From contig JAJFUI010000253.1 of assembly GCA_021372555.1 (NCBI GenBank), forward strand, positions 1-32,972: a DNA stretch of 32,972 bases. Reading direction: 5' to 3'. Made by a program: the position numbers and the translations under genes. The notes under the pieces were generated by a model that worked only from the letters and a program-made list of their open reading frames with translations, ran no database searches and had not been told where the DNA came from. Positions 25,517 to 32,972 of the stretch are shown one piece after another (position 1 is the stretch's first letter; each line of letters begins with the position of its first letter). This stretch comes from Planctomycetaceae bacterium (GTDB lineage Bacteria > Planctomycetota > Planctomycetia > Pirellulales > Thermoguttaceae).

Positions 25517-25534
25517 GTGTTAGGAACGTGTTAG
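25517..25534 (-). promoter_or_regulatory. Pho-box-like tandem repeat upstream of phoU
   Basis: On the minus strand CTAACAC-GTTC-CTAACAC: two identical 7-base units separated by 4 bases, giving an 11-base period. PhoB-type regulators bind direct repeats with exactly this geometry. The position 40 bases before phoU fits a promoter-proximal activator site. The divergent membrane-protein gene starts 90 bases away and could share it. The sequence match to any known planctomycete Pho box is not established. Confidence 0.5.
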
Positions 25535-25623
25535 GGGTTCGCCGCAGACGTCGCCCCCACCTTACTCAAGCGGCGGAAAAATGGCAAGACGCATGACTTG
25601 ACTGGCCGGCCCACGCCGCCACA

Positions 25624-26097
25624 ATGACGCTTGAGCGGCTTATCGCAGACATCCAAACGCACAAGGCGACCATGAACCAGGACGCGGAACACCTTCGGTT
25701 GCTTTCGATTTTCCACTACATCGTTGCGGGCCTCGCCGCGCTCTTTGCGTGCATTCCGATCGTCCACCTTTATATCGGCCTGGCGATGTTCTTGGCCCCG
25801 GGCTCCTTGGAACACGGGCACAAGGCGGGACCCGAAGCGTTGCGACTGATTGGCCTCTTGTCCGCTGCGATTGCCGGGGTGCTGATCCTGCTCGGCTGGA
25901 CCTTTGCCGTGTGCGTCTTCGTGGCCGGGCGCAACCTGGCCCGACGCCGCCGCTACACGTTCTGCCTCGTAATGGCCGGTCTGCTCTGCATGTTCATGCC
26001 CTTCGGCACCGTGCTAGGCGTGCTGACGATCATCGTGCTGATGCGGCCGTCGGTGAAGGCGATGTTCGAGCAGGCAGCCGAGCCCTTTGTGGGATAA
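25624..26097 (+). CDS. Small integral membrane protein of unknown function
   Basis: 157 residues. A polar N-terminus with a helical DAEHLRLLSIFHYIV segment leads into three or four hydrophobic helices (about 30-58, 81-105, 114-137), with a positive cluster GRNLARRRRY between the last two. The helix order and charges suggest that both ends are cytoplasmic. No catalytic motif is seen. It is divergent from phoU across a 146-base gap that contains the Pho-box-like repeat, so it may be phosphate-responsive. A start at ATG 25672 (MNQDAEHL) is an alternative; neither start has a clear ribosome site. Confidence 0.7.
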   Translation: MTLERLIADIQTHKATMNQDAEHLRLLSIFHYIVAGLAALFACIPIVHLYIGLAMFLAPGSLEHGHKAGPEALRLIGLLSAAIAGVLILLGWTFAVCVFVAGRNLARRRRYTFCLVMAGLLCMFMPFGTVLGVLTIIVLMRPSVKAMFEQAAEPFVG

Positions 26098-26103
26098 TCC
26101 CAC

Positions 26104-26132
26104 TTGCCCACATTCCCACAGGATGCTACAAT
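26104..26132 (+). promoter_or_regulatory. Promoter of the AbrB-like/RelE-like gene pair
   Basis: TTGCCC (26104-26109) and TACAAT (26127-26132) are separated by 17 bases. The leader to the ATG at 26160 would be about 20 bases, with GAGGG at 26148-26152 as ribosome site. The short leader suits autorepression by the antitoxin. Confidence 0.65.
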
Positions 26133-26159
26133 AGAACAGATAATGAAGAGGGCCTTCCT

Positions 26160-26429
26160 ATGACTACGAAACTTGCCGATGCCAAGGGCCGTGTCGCCCT
26201 CGGAACGCGATTCGCCAATCAGACCGTTATTGTCGAAGAGGTCGATCCCACGGAAGTCCGCGTCACGCTGGCCGCCGTTGTGCCGCAACGCGAAGTGTGG
26301 CTTCATCGCAACGCAAAGGCCCGGGAATCGGTCCATCGCGGCTTGGCGCAGGCCCGCTCCGGCAAGCTCGCCAAGACTCCGCCCAATCTCGATCGGGACG
26401 CTGCCATCGTCAAAAGGCTTGCTGACTGA
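26160..26429 (+). CDS. Putative AbrB/MazE-like antitoxin
   Basis: 89 residues. The N-terminal KLADAKGRVALGTRFANQTV and IVEEVDPTEVRVTLA have the beta-hairpin rhythm of swapped-hairpin AbrB/MazE DNA-binding proteins. A helical tail follows (WLHRNAKARESVHRGLAQAR), ending in a proline/acidic segment of the type antitoxins use to cover their toxin. The stop TGA shares one base with the ATG of the RelE-like gene. Function is inferred from order, size and the partner; the family match is moderate. Confidence 0.7.
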   Translation: MTTKLADAKGRVALGTRFANQTVIVEEVDPTEVRVTLAAVVPQREVWLHRNAKARESVHRGLAQARSGKLAKTPPNLDRDAAIVKRLAD

Positions 26430-26776
26430 TGTTCGTTCTTCGCTGGACCGCCGAAGCCGAGCAGTCCTACCGCGACCTGAAGGCGAGCGCCCTGGCGAGC
26501 CTGACCGGCCGCACACGAAAGGGAAAGGCAAAGTCGGGCAAGGCAGAGGGACTTTTCAAGCAAGTCCACAAGACGCTGCAACTCTTAAAGGCGAATCCCC
26601 GTCATCCCGGCCTGCAAACGCACGAATACCACTCTCTCGAACATCCCTACGATCCACAAGGCAAGGTGTTCGAGGCGTACGCTCAGCAGAGAACGCCCGG
26701 CGCGTACCGCGTCTTCTGGTGCTATGGGCCGGAGAGGGGCGACGTGACCATCATCGCCATTACGCCGCATCCCTAA
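26429..26776 (+). CDS. RelE/ParE-like toxin
   Basis: 115 residues. The start FVLRWTAEAEQSYRDL and the C-terminal strand set KVFEAYAQQ, YRVFWCYGPE, DVTIIAITPHP follow the RelE/ParE fold order (beta-alpha-alpha-beta-beta-beta). A lysine-rich insert (TGRTRKGKAKSGKAEG) between the first elements is unusual. RelE proteins cleave mRNA in the ribosomal A site and ParE proteins poison gyrase; which applies here cannot be told. The pair overlaps by one base and has its own promoter. The gene ends 7 bases from the convergent argS stop. Confidence 0.78.
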   Translation: MFVLRWTAEAEQSYRDLKASALASLTGRTRKGKAKSGKAEGLFKQVHKTLQLLKANPRHPGLQTHEYHSLEHPYDPQGKVFEAYAQQRTPGAYRVFWCYGPERGDVTIIAITPHP

Positions 26777-26783
26777 CCGGCCT

Positions 26784-28547
26784 CTACATCTTCTCCACCA
26801 CTCGGATCCCCAGCAACTCGAGCCCCTTCTGGATCGTGCGGGCCGTTAGATCGCACAGCAGCAGGCGGCTCTGTCGGAGTTCGTCGGTGTCGGCGCGAAG
26901 GACCGGGCACTGCTCGAAGAATGTTGAAAAGCGGTTCGCCAGATCGAACAGGTAGGATGTGAGCTGGTTCGGGCGATAGTCGGCCACGGTCATATCGAGG
27001 GCTTCCGAGAAGCGAAGGATTTCGATCGCCAACGCCCGCTCGGCCGCGGAGTTAAGCACGATGGGCGAGCCCGAGGCTCGAAGCTGCTCGATGTCGACGC
27101 CGCCTTTGGCGAAGATGCTCCGCACGCGGGCATAGGCGTACTGCATGTATGTGGCCGTATTGCCGGTCATGGCCAGCATTTTGTCGTAGCTAAAAATGTA
27201 GTCGCTGGTTCGATTCTGGGACAGATCGGCGTACTTGATGGCGGCGATGCCGACGGTTTCGGCGATTTGGCGGCGCTGCTCGGTGGAAAGTTCGGGGCCG
27301 TTGGGCTTTGCATCATCATTGGCCGACACAATTTCCAGCGCACGACGCACCGCTTCGTCGAGCAGGCCTTCGAGGCCAACGGTGTCGCCGGAGCGGGTCT
27401 TGAAGGGCCGGCCATCGTCGCCAAGCACGGTGCCGAAGCTGACGTGCTGCAGTTCGATGTTTTTGTAGCCCAACAGTCGTGCGGCGGCGAAAAGCTGCTG
27501 GAAGTGGAGCGACTGGCGATGGTCGACGACGTACAGAATGGCGTCGGGCCGCCAGGTCTCCAAGCGGTACTGGATCGTCGCAAGATCGGTGGTGCCGTAC
27601 AGGAACGCCCCATCCCGTTTGCGGACGATCATCGGCGTTTTGTGGCCTTCGAGGAAGATGCAGATGGCCCCGTCGCTTTCGCGGGCGATGCCTCGCCGCA
27701 ACAGGTCGTCGACCACGGGCGCCAGGCGTTCTTCGTAGAAGCTTTCGCCGAGCGTGTGGTCGAAGGTGACGCCCAGCCGGCTGTAGACGCGCTGGATTTC
27801 GTCCTCGCAGTGCGGCAGGAACTGTTCCCAGAGCCGGCGGTTCTCCGGATCGCCGGCGTGCAACCGGGCGGTTTCGGCCAGAACGGCGGCCTGCACCGAA
27901 TCGGTCGTCGTGACGTTCGGATTGTTGTCTTCCTCGTCCATCAACCGGCGCACGTGGCGGTACAATCGCGCGAGCTCCTGGACGGGATTGCGACGATACG
28001 CTTCGACATCCAGGAAGTGCTTGTAGCCGTAGAGGATCATGCCGAACTGGGTACCCCAGTCGCCGATATGGTTGTCGCTGATAGCGCGGTGGCCAAGAAA
28101 GCGAAGGACGCGGCAGAGGGCGTCGCCAATTACCGTCGAGCGAATGTGGCCGACGTGCATCGGCTTGGCCACGTTCGGCGCGGAATAGTCGATTACGAAC
28201 GTACGCCGCGAGGCGACGGGCGCGACGTCCAGCCTTGGCTCGGCAACCGCGGCCGAAAGCCGTCGCGCGAGCCACTGGTCGTTGATCCGAAGGTTGATAA
28301 ACCCCGGACCGGCGATTTCGGGCGGCGCGCAGAGATCGTCGATTTCCAGCCGCTTGATGATTTCCGCAGCCACTTCGCGCGGCGGGCGGCGCAATCGCTT
28401 TCCCAATGGCATCGCCAGATTGGCTTGGTAGTCGCCGAACTTCGGATCTTGGCTGCCGCGGATGAGATCTAGCAACTCCGCCGGCTCATCGACCAGTCCA
28501 GTCAACGCCTTGCGGAAACGCTCTTTCAACTCTGTCAACATGCTCAT
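26784..28547 (-). CDS. argS: Arginyl-tRNA synthetase
   Basis: 587 residues from the ATG at 28547; another ATG lies at 28541, and an in-frame start at 28637 adds 30 unlikely residues. An N-terminal Add1 tRNA-binding domain contains FGDYQANLAMPLGK. The class I signature is MHVGH (130-134), preceded by VIDYSAPNVAKP. KYADLSQNRTSDYIFSYDKM lies further on in place of KMSKS, as is usual for ArgRS. An all-helical anticodon-binding C-terminus ends in VVEKM. It charges tRNA-Arg in the cytoplasm. It converges on the toxin-antitoxin pair and is divergent from the helicase gene. Confidence 0.96.
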   Translation of the reverse strand: MSMLTELKERFRKALTGLVDEPAELLDLIRGSQDPKFGDYQANLAMPLGKRLRRPPREVAAEIIKRLEIDDLCAPPEIAGPGFINLRINDQWLARRLSAAVAEPRLDVAPVASRRTFVIDYSAPNVAKPMHVGHIRSTVIGDALCRVLRFLGHRAISDNHIGDWGTQFGMILYGYKHFLDVEAYRRNPVQELARLYRHVRRLMDEEDNNPNVTTTDSVQAAVLAETARLHAGDPENRRLWEQFLPHCEDEIQRVYSRLGVTFDHTLGESFYEERLAPVVDDLLRRGIARESDGAICIFLEGHKTPMIVRKRDGAFLYGTTDLATIQYRLETWRPDAILYVVDHRQSLHFQQLFAAARLLGYKNIELQHVSFGTVLGDDGRPFKTRSGDTVGLEGLLDEAVRRALEIVSANDDAKPNGPELSTEQRRQIAETVGIAAIKYADLSQNRTSDYIFSYDKMLAMTGNTATYMQYAYARVRSIFAKGGVDIEQLRASGSPIVLNSAAERALAIEILRFSEALDMTVADYRPNQLTSYLFDLANRFSTFFEQCPVLRADTDELRQSRLLLCDLTARTIQKGLELLGIRVVEKM

Positions 28548-28599
28548 AGTGGCGAAAGGCAATTGTCCAAAAGTTAGCGTGCGGTCACCGTCATGCGGG

Positions 28600-28688
28600 G
28601 AAGACGAACGATCTCGCGCAAAGCCGCAAAGGATCATTCCGGCGGGAATGGGAACGCTGCCTCGGAGCGTGCTGTTCCCTTCGTCTTC
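28600..28688. repeat. Nested inverted-repeat element between argS and the helicase gene
   Basis: Outer arms GAAGACGAA (28600-28608) and TTCGTCTTC (28680-28688) are perfect inverted repeats. Inside are GGGAAC/GTTCCC (28650-28655 and 28674-28679) and ATTCC/GGAAT (28636-28640 and 28645-28649). This layered palindromy looks like a REP- or MITE-type intergenic element. Copy number cannot be judged from one window. Confidence 0.55.
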
Positions 28689-28817
28689 TTCGCGCCTTCG
28701 CGTCGATTCGTCGAGGATCGGCGTCAGACTGCCAAAAGGTATGATTTTACGGGGGATACGTCGTTTCGGCCAGCCGCCCCCCTACGCGCGGCGACTGCGA
28801 GGGCTTACGATCCACGG

Positions 28818-30797
28818 ATGGACCTGAACCCTGCCCAGTACGACGCCGTGCAAACGCTTGCCGGACCACTGCTGGTGTTGGCGGGGGCAGGCACCGGGAA
28901 AACGCGGGTGGTGACCTACCGCATCGCCGAGCTGATCCGCAATCGCACCCGGCCCTCGCGGATACTGGCCGTCACCTTCACGAACAAGGCGGCCGACGAG
29001 ATGCAGCAGCGTGCTGCCGCGCTGCTCGGCAAACGGATGCCGGACCGGCCCGAGATTTCCACGTTCCACTCGCTTTGCGTGCGCGTTCTGCGCCGCCACG
29101 CCAAGGAACTCGGATATCCGTCGACCTTTGCCATCTATGACCGCGGGGATCAGGAGTCGGTTGCGCGGACGGCGCTCCGGGAGATCAAGGTGGACACGGC
29201 AGTGCTCCGCCCGGGCGATCTACTCTACATCATCAGCCGATGGAAGTCGGCCTCGGTTCGCCCCGATCAGGCAGCGGCACTGGCGCAAACCGACAAGGAG
29301 CATCTGGCGGCCGCGGCCTACCGCCGCTATCAGAACGCTTTGCGTTCGGTCGGCGCGATGGATTTCGATGATCTTCTGCTCGTGACCGAAGACCTGTTTG
29401 CCAACTTCCCGAAAAGCCGGCAAGCCGAGGCCGCGCGGTTTGATCATCTGCTTGTGGACGAATACCAAGACACCAACGCGAGCCAGTATCGGATCGTCAA
29501 GTATCTGGCCTCGGGACACCGCAATCTGTGCGTTGTGGGCGACGACGACCAGTCGATCTACGGCTGGCGTGGGGCCGAAGTCGCCCACATTCTGCGATTC
29601 AAGCAAGATTGGCCGGACGCCAAGGTGGTTCGACTGGAGGTCAACTACCGTTCGACGCACGAAATTATCGAGTGGGCCAACCGGCTCATCGCGTTCAACA
29701 AGCTGCGGCACGGCAAAGTGCTCCGGGCGACATTCCGTGGCGAGCCGCCGCGAATCAAGCAGCTCAGGGACGAGAACGACGAGGCGAAGTGGGTCGTCGG
29801 GGAGATTGCCGCGCGTCTGGCCGACAAGAAACGCAAGGCGAAGGACTTCGCGATACTCTGTCGCACGAACGAACAGCCCCGTGCGTTCGAAATGGAACTT
29901 CGGCGGATGCAAATTCCATACGTGCTGATGGGCGGCATGTCGTTCTACGACCGCAAGGAAGTGCGTGACGTGCTCGCTTACCTCAAGGTGCTCGCGCATC
30001 CCGACGACGAGCCCTCGCTCATGCGGATCATCAACGTTCCGCCTCGCGGCATCGGACAAACGACGGTTAAACGGCTGCTTGAAGAGGCGATTCATCATGG
30101 GAAACCGCTGGGGTTCGTGCTCGCCCACATGAACAAGGCCGCCGGACTGCTGTCTGGCGTAGCAGCCGAGTCGGTCGCGAAGTTCCAGGCGCTGATTGAG
30201 CGATTTCGGCGGCGGATGCGCGAGAGCCCGCTGAATGATGTCGTGAAAGCGCTGGTCGCGGAAATCGGCTACAAGAACGAATTGGCCCGGCAATATAACG
30301 ATGTCAATGAGCGGGAGGCTCGTTGGGCGTCGGTCGAGGAGTTGGTCAACGCGGCGGCGACGTACTCGCAACGGGCGTCGAAGCCAACGCTGGCTGGTTT
30401 CTTACAGGAAATCGCGATTAGCGGCGCCGACAGCGAGGACGACAAGGAATCGAAGCTCGAACGCAACGCGGTCGCGCTGATGACGCTGCATGCGGCGAAG
30501 GGGTTGGAGTTTCCCGAGGTGTATATGGTCGGCATGGAGGAAGGGACGCTGCCGCACCACCGTTCGGTCGCCGACGCCGGGGATGCGGTCGACGAGGAGC
30601 GTCGTCTTTGCTATGTCGGCGTGACGCGAGCGCGGCGTCGGCTGACGTTGACCATGGCCTTGAGTCGGCGGAAGTGGGGCAAGGCAAGCCCGACGCACCC
30701 GAGCCGCTTCCTCTACGAGCTGACCGGCCGCGCGGACAGTGCGAACTATGAGCGGGCGAAGACATCGCACAAGCGGCCGGCGCTGAGGTCGCGGTAG
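28818..30797 (+). CDS. rep: Rep-like superfamily 1A DNA helicase (UvrD/Rep/PcrA family)
   Basis: 659 residues, close to the 673 of E. coli Rep. The ATG at 28818 gives the standard start MDLNPAQYDAVQ, and longer frames upstream are not family-like. Motifs in order: Walker A GAGTGKT (23-29), TFTNKAADEM, STFHSLC, LLVDEYQDTNASQY, VVGDDDQSIYGWRGA, LEVNYRST, ALMTLHAAKGLEFPEVYMVG, and DEERRLCYVGVTRA. EFPEVYMVGMEEGTLPH is closer to Rep than to UvrD or PcrA. The protein ends soon after HPSRFLYEL, without the long C-terminal tail of UvrD. It unwinds DNA 3'-5' and clears protein from forks. The Rep/PcrA distinction is my judgement from memory of the families. Confidence 0.93.
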   Translation: MDLNPAQYDAVQTLAGPLLVLAGAGTGKTRVVTYRIAELIRNRTRPSRILAVTFTNKAADEMQQRAAALLGKRMPDRPEISTFHSLCVRVLRRHAKELGYPSTFAIYDRGDQESVARTALREIKVDTAVLRPGDLLYIISRWKSASVRPDQAAALAQTDKEHLAAAAYRRYQNALRSVGAMDFDDLLLVTEDLFANFPKSRQAEAARFDHLLVDEYQDTNASQYRIVKYLASGHRNLCVVGDDDQSIYGWRGAEVAHILRFKQDWPDAKVVRLEVNYRSTHEIIEWANRLIAFNKLRHGKVLRATFRGEPPRIKQLRDENDEAKWVVGEIAARLADKKRKAKDFAILCRTNEQPRAFEMELRRMQIPYVLMGGMSFYDRKEVRDVLAYLKVLAHPDDEPSLMRIINVPPRGIGQTTVKRLLEEAIHHGKPLGFVLAHMNKAAGLLSGVAAESVAKFQALIERFRRRMRESPLNDVVKALVAEIGYKNELARQYNDVNEREARWASVEELVNAAATYSQRASKPTLAGFLQEIAISGADSEDDKESKLERNAVALMTLHAAKGLEFPEVYMVGMEEGTLPHHRSVADAGDAVDEERRLCYVGVTRARRRLTLTMALSRRKWGKASPTHPSRFLYELTGRADSANYERAKTSHKRPALRSR

Positions 30798-30829
30798 TGG
30801 TAGTGTGGGTGCGGTGCAGCCATTCACTT

Positions 30830-30846
30830 GCAGGCGGGACGCCTGC
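30830..30846. repeat. REP-like palindrome
   Basis: GCAGGCG and CGCCTGC are perfect 7-base arms around GGA, followed by ACCACA. Short 'caggcgggacgcctg' palindromes of this kind recur between genes in many planctomycete genomes. Its copy number in this genome cannot be judged here. Confidence 0.55.
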
Positions 30847-30993
30847 ACCACAAAGGCGGCTGGCGAAGCGTTTCACGCCCAAACAGCCATAATCCGCTGC
30901 TGCGTCGGTCGTCCCCTTGATAGCAGGCCCACCGTCGTGTAGCCTGGAAGCGTCGCCTTTTCCCGTTAGCGGCCCGTCAGCGGGCGTTGACCG

Positions 30994-31021
30994 TTGTTCC
31001 GGCAGTGGCGGGGTGTAGGAT
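30994..31021 (+). promoter_or_regulatory. Possible gdhA promoter
   Basis: TTGTTC (30994-30999) and TAGGAT (31016-31021) are separated by 16 bases, leaving a leader of about 85 bases. Both boxes are imperfect. A TTGACC just upstream (30987-30992) is too far from the -10. Confidence 0.3.
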
Positions 31022-31111
31022 AGTGTTCCGATTGGCGACGCTGGGCAGACACAGAGCGGCCCGTGACCGATCCTCGGACGAGCGAGAAACAGTTGCTGGA
31101 GAGGAACAACG

Positions 31112-32461
31112 ATGTCCAAGGTCATTGATGCGGTCAGCGCCTTCATGGATCAGTTGGTTGCAAAGAACCCTGGACAGCCCGAGTTTATTCAGGCGGTTCA
31201 CGAGGTGGCCGAGTCGGTGATGCCGATCGTCGAGAGCACGCCGGCGTATCGCAAGGCGAAGATACTGGAGCGGATTGCGGAGCCGGAACGCGTTATCATT
31301 TTCCGCGTCCCATGGTTGGATGACAGGGGCGACATCCAGGTCAACCGTGGTTTCCGTATCGAGATGAACAGCGCCATTGGCCCGTACAAGGGCGGCCTGC
31401 GGTTTCATCCGACCGTCAATCTTGGCCTGTTGAAGTTCCTCGCTTTCGAGCAGGTGTTTAAGAACTCGCTGACGACGATCATGATGGGCGGCGGCAAGGG
31501 CGGATCGGATTTCGACCCCAAGGGCAAGAGCGACAACGAAGTGATGCGATTCTGTCAGTCGTTCATGTCCGAGCTGTTCCGTCATATCGGCCCCGACACC
31601 GACGTGCCAGCCGGCGACATCGGCGTCGGGTTGCGCGAGATCGGCTTTCTCTTCGGACAGTACAAGAGGCTGGCGAACCGATTCTGCGGTGTGCTGACCG
31701 GCAAGGGTCTGGAGTCGGGTGGCTCTTTCATTCGGCTGGAGGCCACCGGCTACGGCACAACCTATTTTGCGCAGGAAATGTTGGCCACCCGAGGAGAGAG
31801 CATTAAGGGCAAGGTTGCTGTGATCTCCGGCTCCGGCAATGTGGCGCAATACACGGCGGAAAAGGTCACCCAACTTGGCGGCAAGGTTGTGACTCTGTCG
31901 GACTCGAGCGGAACCATCGTGGACAAAGATGGGATCGACGAGGAGAAGCTCGCCTGGGTGATGGATCTCAAGAATGTTCGGCGCGGCCGGATCAGCGAGT
32001 ACTGCGATAAGTTCAAGCGGGCGGAATTTCGGCCGAACCAGCGTCCGTGGGACGTGAAGTGCGACATCGCCTTTCCCAGTGCGACGCAGAATGAAATTGG
32101 CGCCACCGATGCCCGAACGCTGGTCGACAACGGCTGCGTTTGCGTGGCCGAGGGCGCTAATATGCCGACCGAGCCGGACGGAATCGACGTGTTTGTCGCG
32201 GCCAAGATACTTTACGGCCCCGGCAAGGCAGCCAACGCCGGGGGCGTGGCCGTTTCCGGCCTCGAAATGGCGCAGAACAGTCAGTTTCATCAGTGGCGCC
32301 GCGACGAGGTCGACACCCGTCTTCACGGCATCATGCGTTCGATCCACGACAACTGCGTGAAATATGGCGAAGAAAACGGCTTCGTCAATTACGTCCGCGG
32401 CGCCAACATCGCGGGGTTCGTCAAGGTAGCCGACGCGATGCTCGCCCAGGGCGTCGTGTGA
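31112..32461 (+). CDS. gdhA: NADP-type glutamate dehydrogenase
   Basis: 449 residues, the length of the hexameric small-subunit enzyme. Substrate-site residues are in place: IGPYKGGLRFHP (Lys93) and MMGGGKGGSDFDPKGKS with catalytic Lys129, then PAGDIGVGLREIGFLFGQYK. The nucleotide-binding fold follows, with ISGSGNVAQYTAEK, and a late ANAGGVAVSGLEMAQNS. It aminates 2-oxoglutarate to glutamate in the cytoplasm, linking ammonium assimilation to central carbon. NADP preference is inferred from the subfamily look. GGAGAGG lies 8 bases before the ATG. Confidence 0.96.
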   Translation: MSKVIDAVSAFMDQLVAKNPGQPEFIQAVHEVAESVMPIVESTPAYRKAKILERIAEPERVIIFRVPWLDDRGDIQVNRGFRIEMNSAIGPYKGGLRFHPTVNLGLLKFLAFEQVFKNSLTTIMMGGGKGGSDFDPKGKSDNEVMRFCQSFMSELFRHIGPDTDVPAGDIGVGLREIGFLFGQYKRLANRFCGVLTGKGLESGGSFIRLEATGYGTTYFAQEMLATRGESIKGKVAVISGSGNVAQYTAEKVTQLGGKVVTLSDSSGTIVDKDGIDEEKLAWVMDLKNVRRGRISEYCDKFKRAEFRPNQRPWDVKCDIAFPSATQNEIGATDARTLVDNGCVCVAEGANMPTEPDGIDVFVAAKILYGPGKAANAGGVAVSGLEMAQNSQFHQWRRDEVDTRLHGIMRSIHDNCVKYGEENGFVNYVRGANIAGFVKVADAMLAQGVV

Positions 32462-32638
32462 ATTCTCTCCGACGGTTTGCCTTTGCCGCAAACGGGCGAG
32501 GCAGCCACTGGTTGGCAACGCCTGGCGGGCGTGAGCGAGTATCGTGGCGCTTGAAGTTTTGCGTGCGGCGGTCCATAATACCGCGATTCCGCTCGCTACG
32601 ATTGTGTCCACTGGCGTGCCCCCTGAAGACACCAGCCT

Positions 32639-32851
32639 TTGCCACCGAAACCAGGACCGGCCATGCATTGTCGTCTCCGTCTGAGAGTGGTCACTGCGCT
32701 GGCGATCATCGGGATGCCGAGCCTCGCGGAGCAAATCCGCCGCGCCCGGGCGCTCGGCGCCAACGGTTTCACGATTTTTCCGTTTGGCTCAGCGACCGCG
32801 GATCTGCTGCGACCGATTGCCGAACGAACGGCCACACGAGTAACACCGTAA
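32639..32851 (+). pseudogene. Short C-terminal remnant, possibly of a glycosyl-hydrolase-like protein
   Basis: An open frame of 70 codons ends in MPSLAEQIRRARALGANGF, then TIFPFGSATADLLRPIAER and a stop. 'EQIR.AR.LGA.GF..F' followed by a leucine-rich helix resembles the last strand and helix of a TIM-barrel protein, such as GHL10-type (family 10-like) glycosyl hydrolases. No preceding barrel is encoded upstream in any frame, since gdhA ends at 32461. It is therefore a gene fragment or a chance small protein. The flanking DNA (32462-32638 and 32852-32896) holds no gene I can see. Confidence 0.35.
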
Positions 32852-32912
32852 GCACTGCAAACAAGTGACAGAGCGAACAGCGAATCTCCACTGCCCAAAG
32901 GAGCGGTCCGTG

Positions 32913-32972
32913 ATGCAACCTAGCGACGATTCCCGCATTGTAATGACCCTGGACGCCGGCGGCACGAACCTG
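32913..32972 (+). CDS. ROK-family sugar kinase or glucokinase, N-terminus only
   Basis: Twenty codons before the window ends: after MQPSDDSR comes IVMTLDAGGTNL. The 'LDaGGTnl' phosphate-binding loop at the very start is diagnostic of the ROK/hexokinase/ASKHA fold. An AAAGGAG ribosome site (32897-32903) lies 9 bases before the ATG. Substrate and length cannot be determined. Confidence 0.7.
   Translation, partial: MQPSDDSRIVMTLDAGGTNL

Larger units (their letters stand above)
30798..31111. other. Intergenic region upstream of gdhA
   Basis: No gene is seen. It contains a small palindromic repeat (30830-30846), a tandem pair CCCGTTAGCGG (30962-30972) and CCCGTCAGCGG (30973-30983), and a possible gdhA promoter. 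Confidence 0.5.

Noticed and set aside
27267..28472. A 401-codon plus-strand open frame opposite argS
   Set aside because: It mirrors the argS codons and shows no recognisable domain.
28593..28817. Extended N-terminus of the helicase from 28593
   Set aside because: The added 75 residues have no family similarity and would cover the nested palindromic element; helicases of this family start at MDLNPAQ.
30977..32734. A 585-codon minus-strand open frame covering gdhA
   Set aside because: gdhA on the plus strand is unmistakable with all catalytic motifs; the reverse frame is its shadow.

Overview
The window looks like a GC-rich chromosomal segment of a planctomycete (Planctomycetota, probably a Pirellulales-like lineage). 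Pointers are a DUF1571 protein, a DUF1580-type island protein, PAS/PocR signalling proteins of a style common in that phylum, and mixed core and accessory genes. No rRNA gene or 16S sequence is present, so the placement is inference from gene families.

Left end (1-1684): a decayed accessory region. It holds the tail of an RHS/YD-repeat protein, a DUF1580 gene broken by an in-frame TAG just after its start, noncoding DNA with two hairpin-like repeats, and the 3' half of a tRNA-Met that looks like an integration scar. Then, on the minus strand, come a membrane P-loop NTPase and a zinc-ribbon/GYF_2 membrane protein joined by an ATGA overlap (1765-3938).

Signalling block (4068-10916, minus strand): kaiC, kaiB, a second divergent kaiB, a three-PAS protein without a kinase, and a PocR-PAS hybrid histidine kinase with receiver and HPt domains. 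Short spacers and two ATGA overlaps suggest one transcript. There is no KaiA, so this reads as a KaiBC-gated phosphorelay and not a demonstrated clock.

Middle (11211-21401): two metallo-beta-lactamase-fold hydrolases, an exported DUF1571 protein with an elaborate hairpin leader, a PAP2 phosphatase, a giant AsmA-like envelope protein, an overlapping XRE regulator/acyl carrier protein pair behind a near-consensus promoter, and a multi-pass membrane protein with a TPR tail.

tRNA-Leu island (21572-24419): 54-bp direct repeats, one of them the 3' part of an intact tRNA-Leu(TAG), bracket a mini-island of about 2.8 kb. It carries a truncated tyrosine recombinase, one 530-residue predicted nuclease, and a repeat-rich noncoding end. 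The two repeat copies differ at two bases that pair with each other in the tRNA variable arm. This is the best candidate here for an undescribed system.

Right part (24533-32972): tRNA-Gly, phoU with a Pho-box-like tandem repeat, a small membrane protein, an AbrB-like/RelE-like toxin-antitoxin pair with its own promoter, argS, a Rep-like helicase, gdhA, a gene remnant, and the first 20 codons of a ROK-family kinase.
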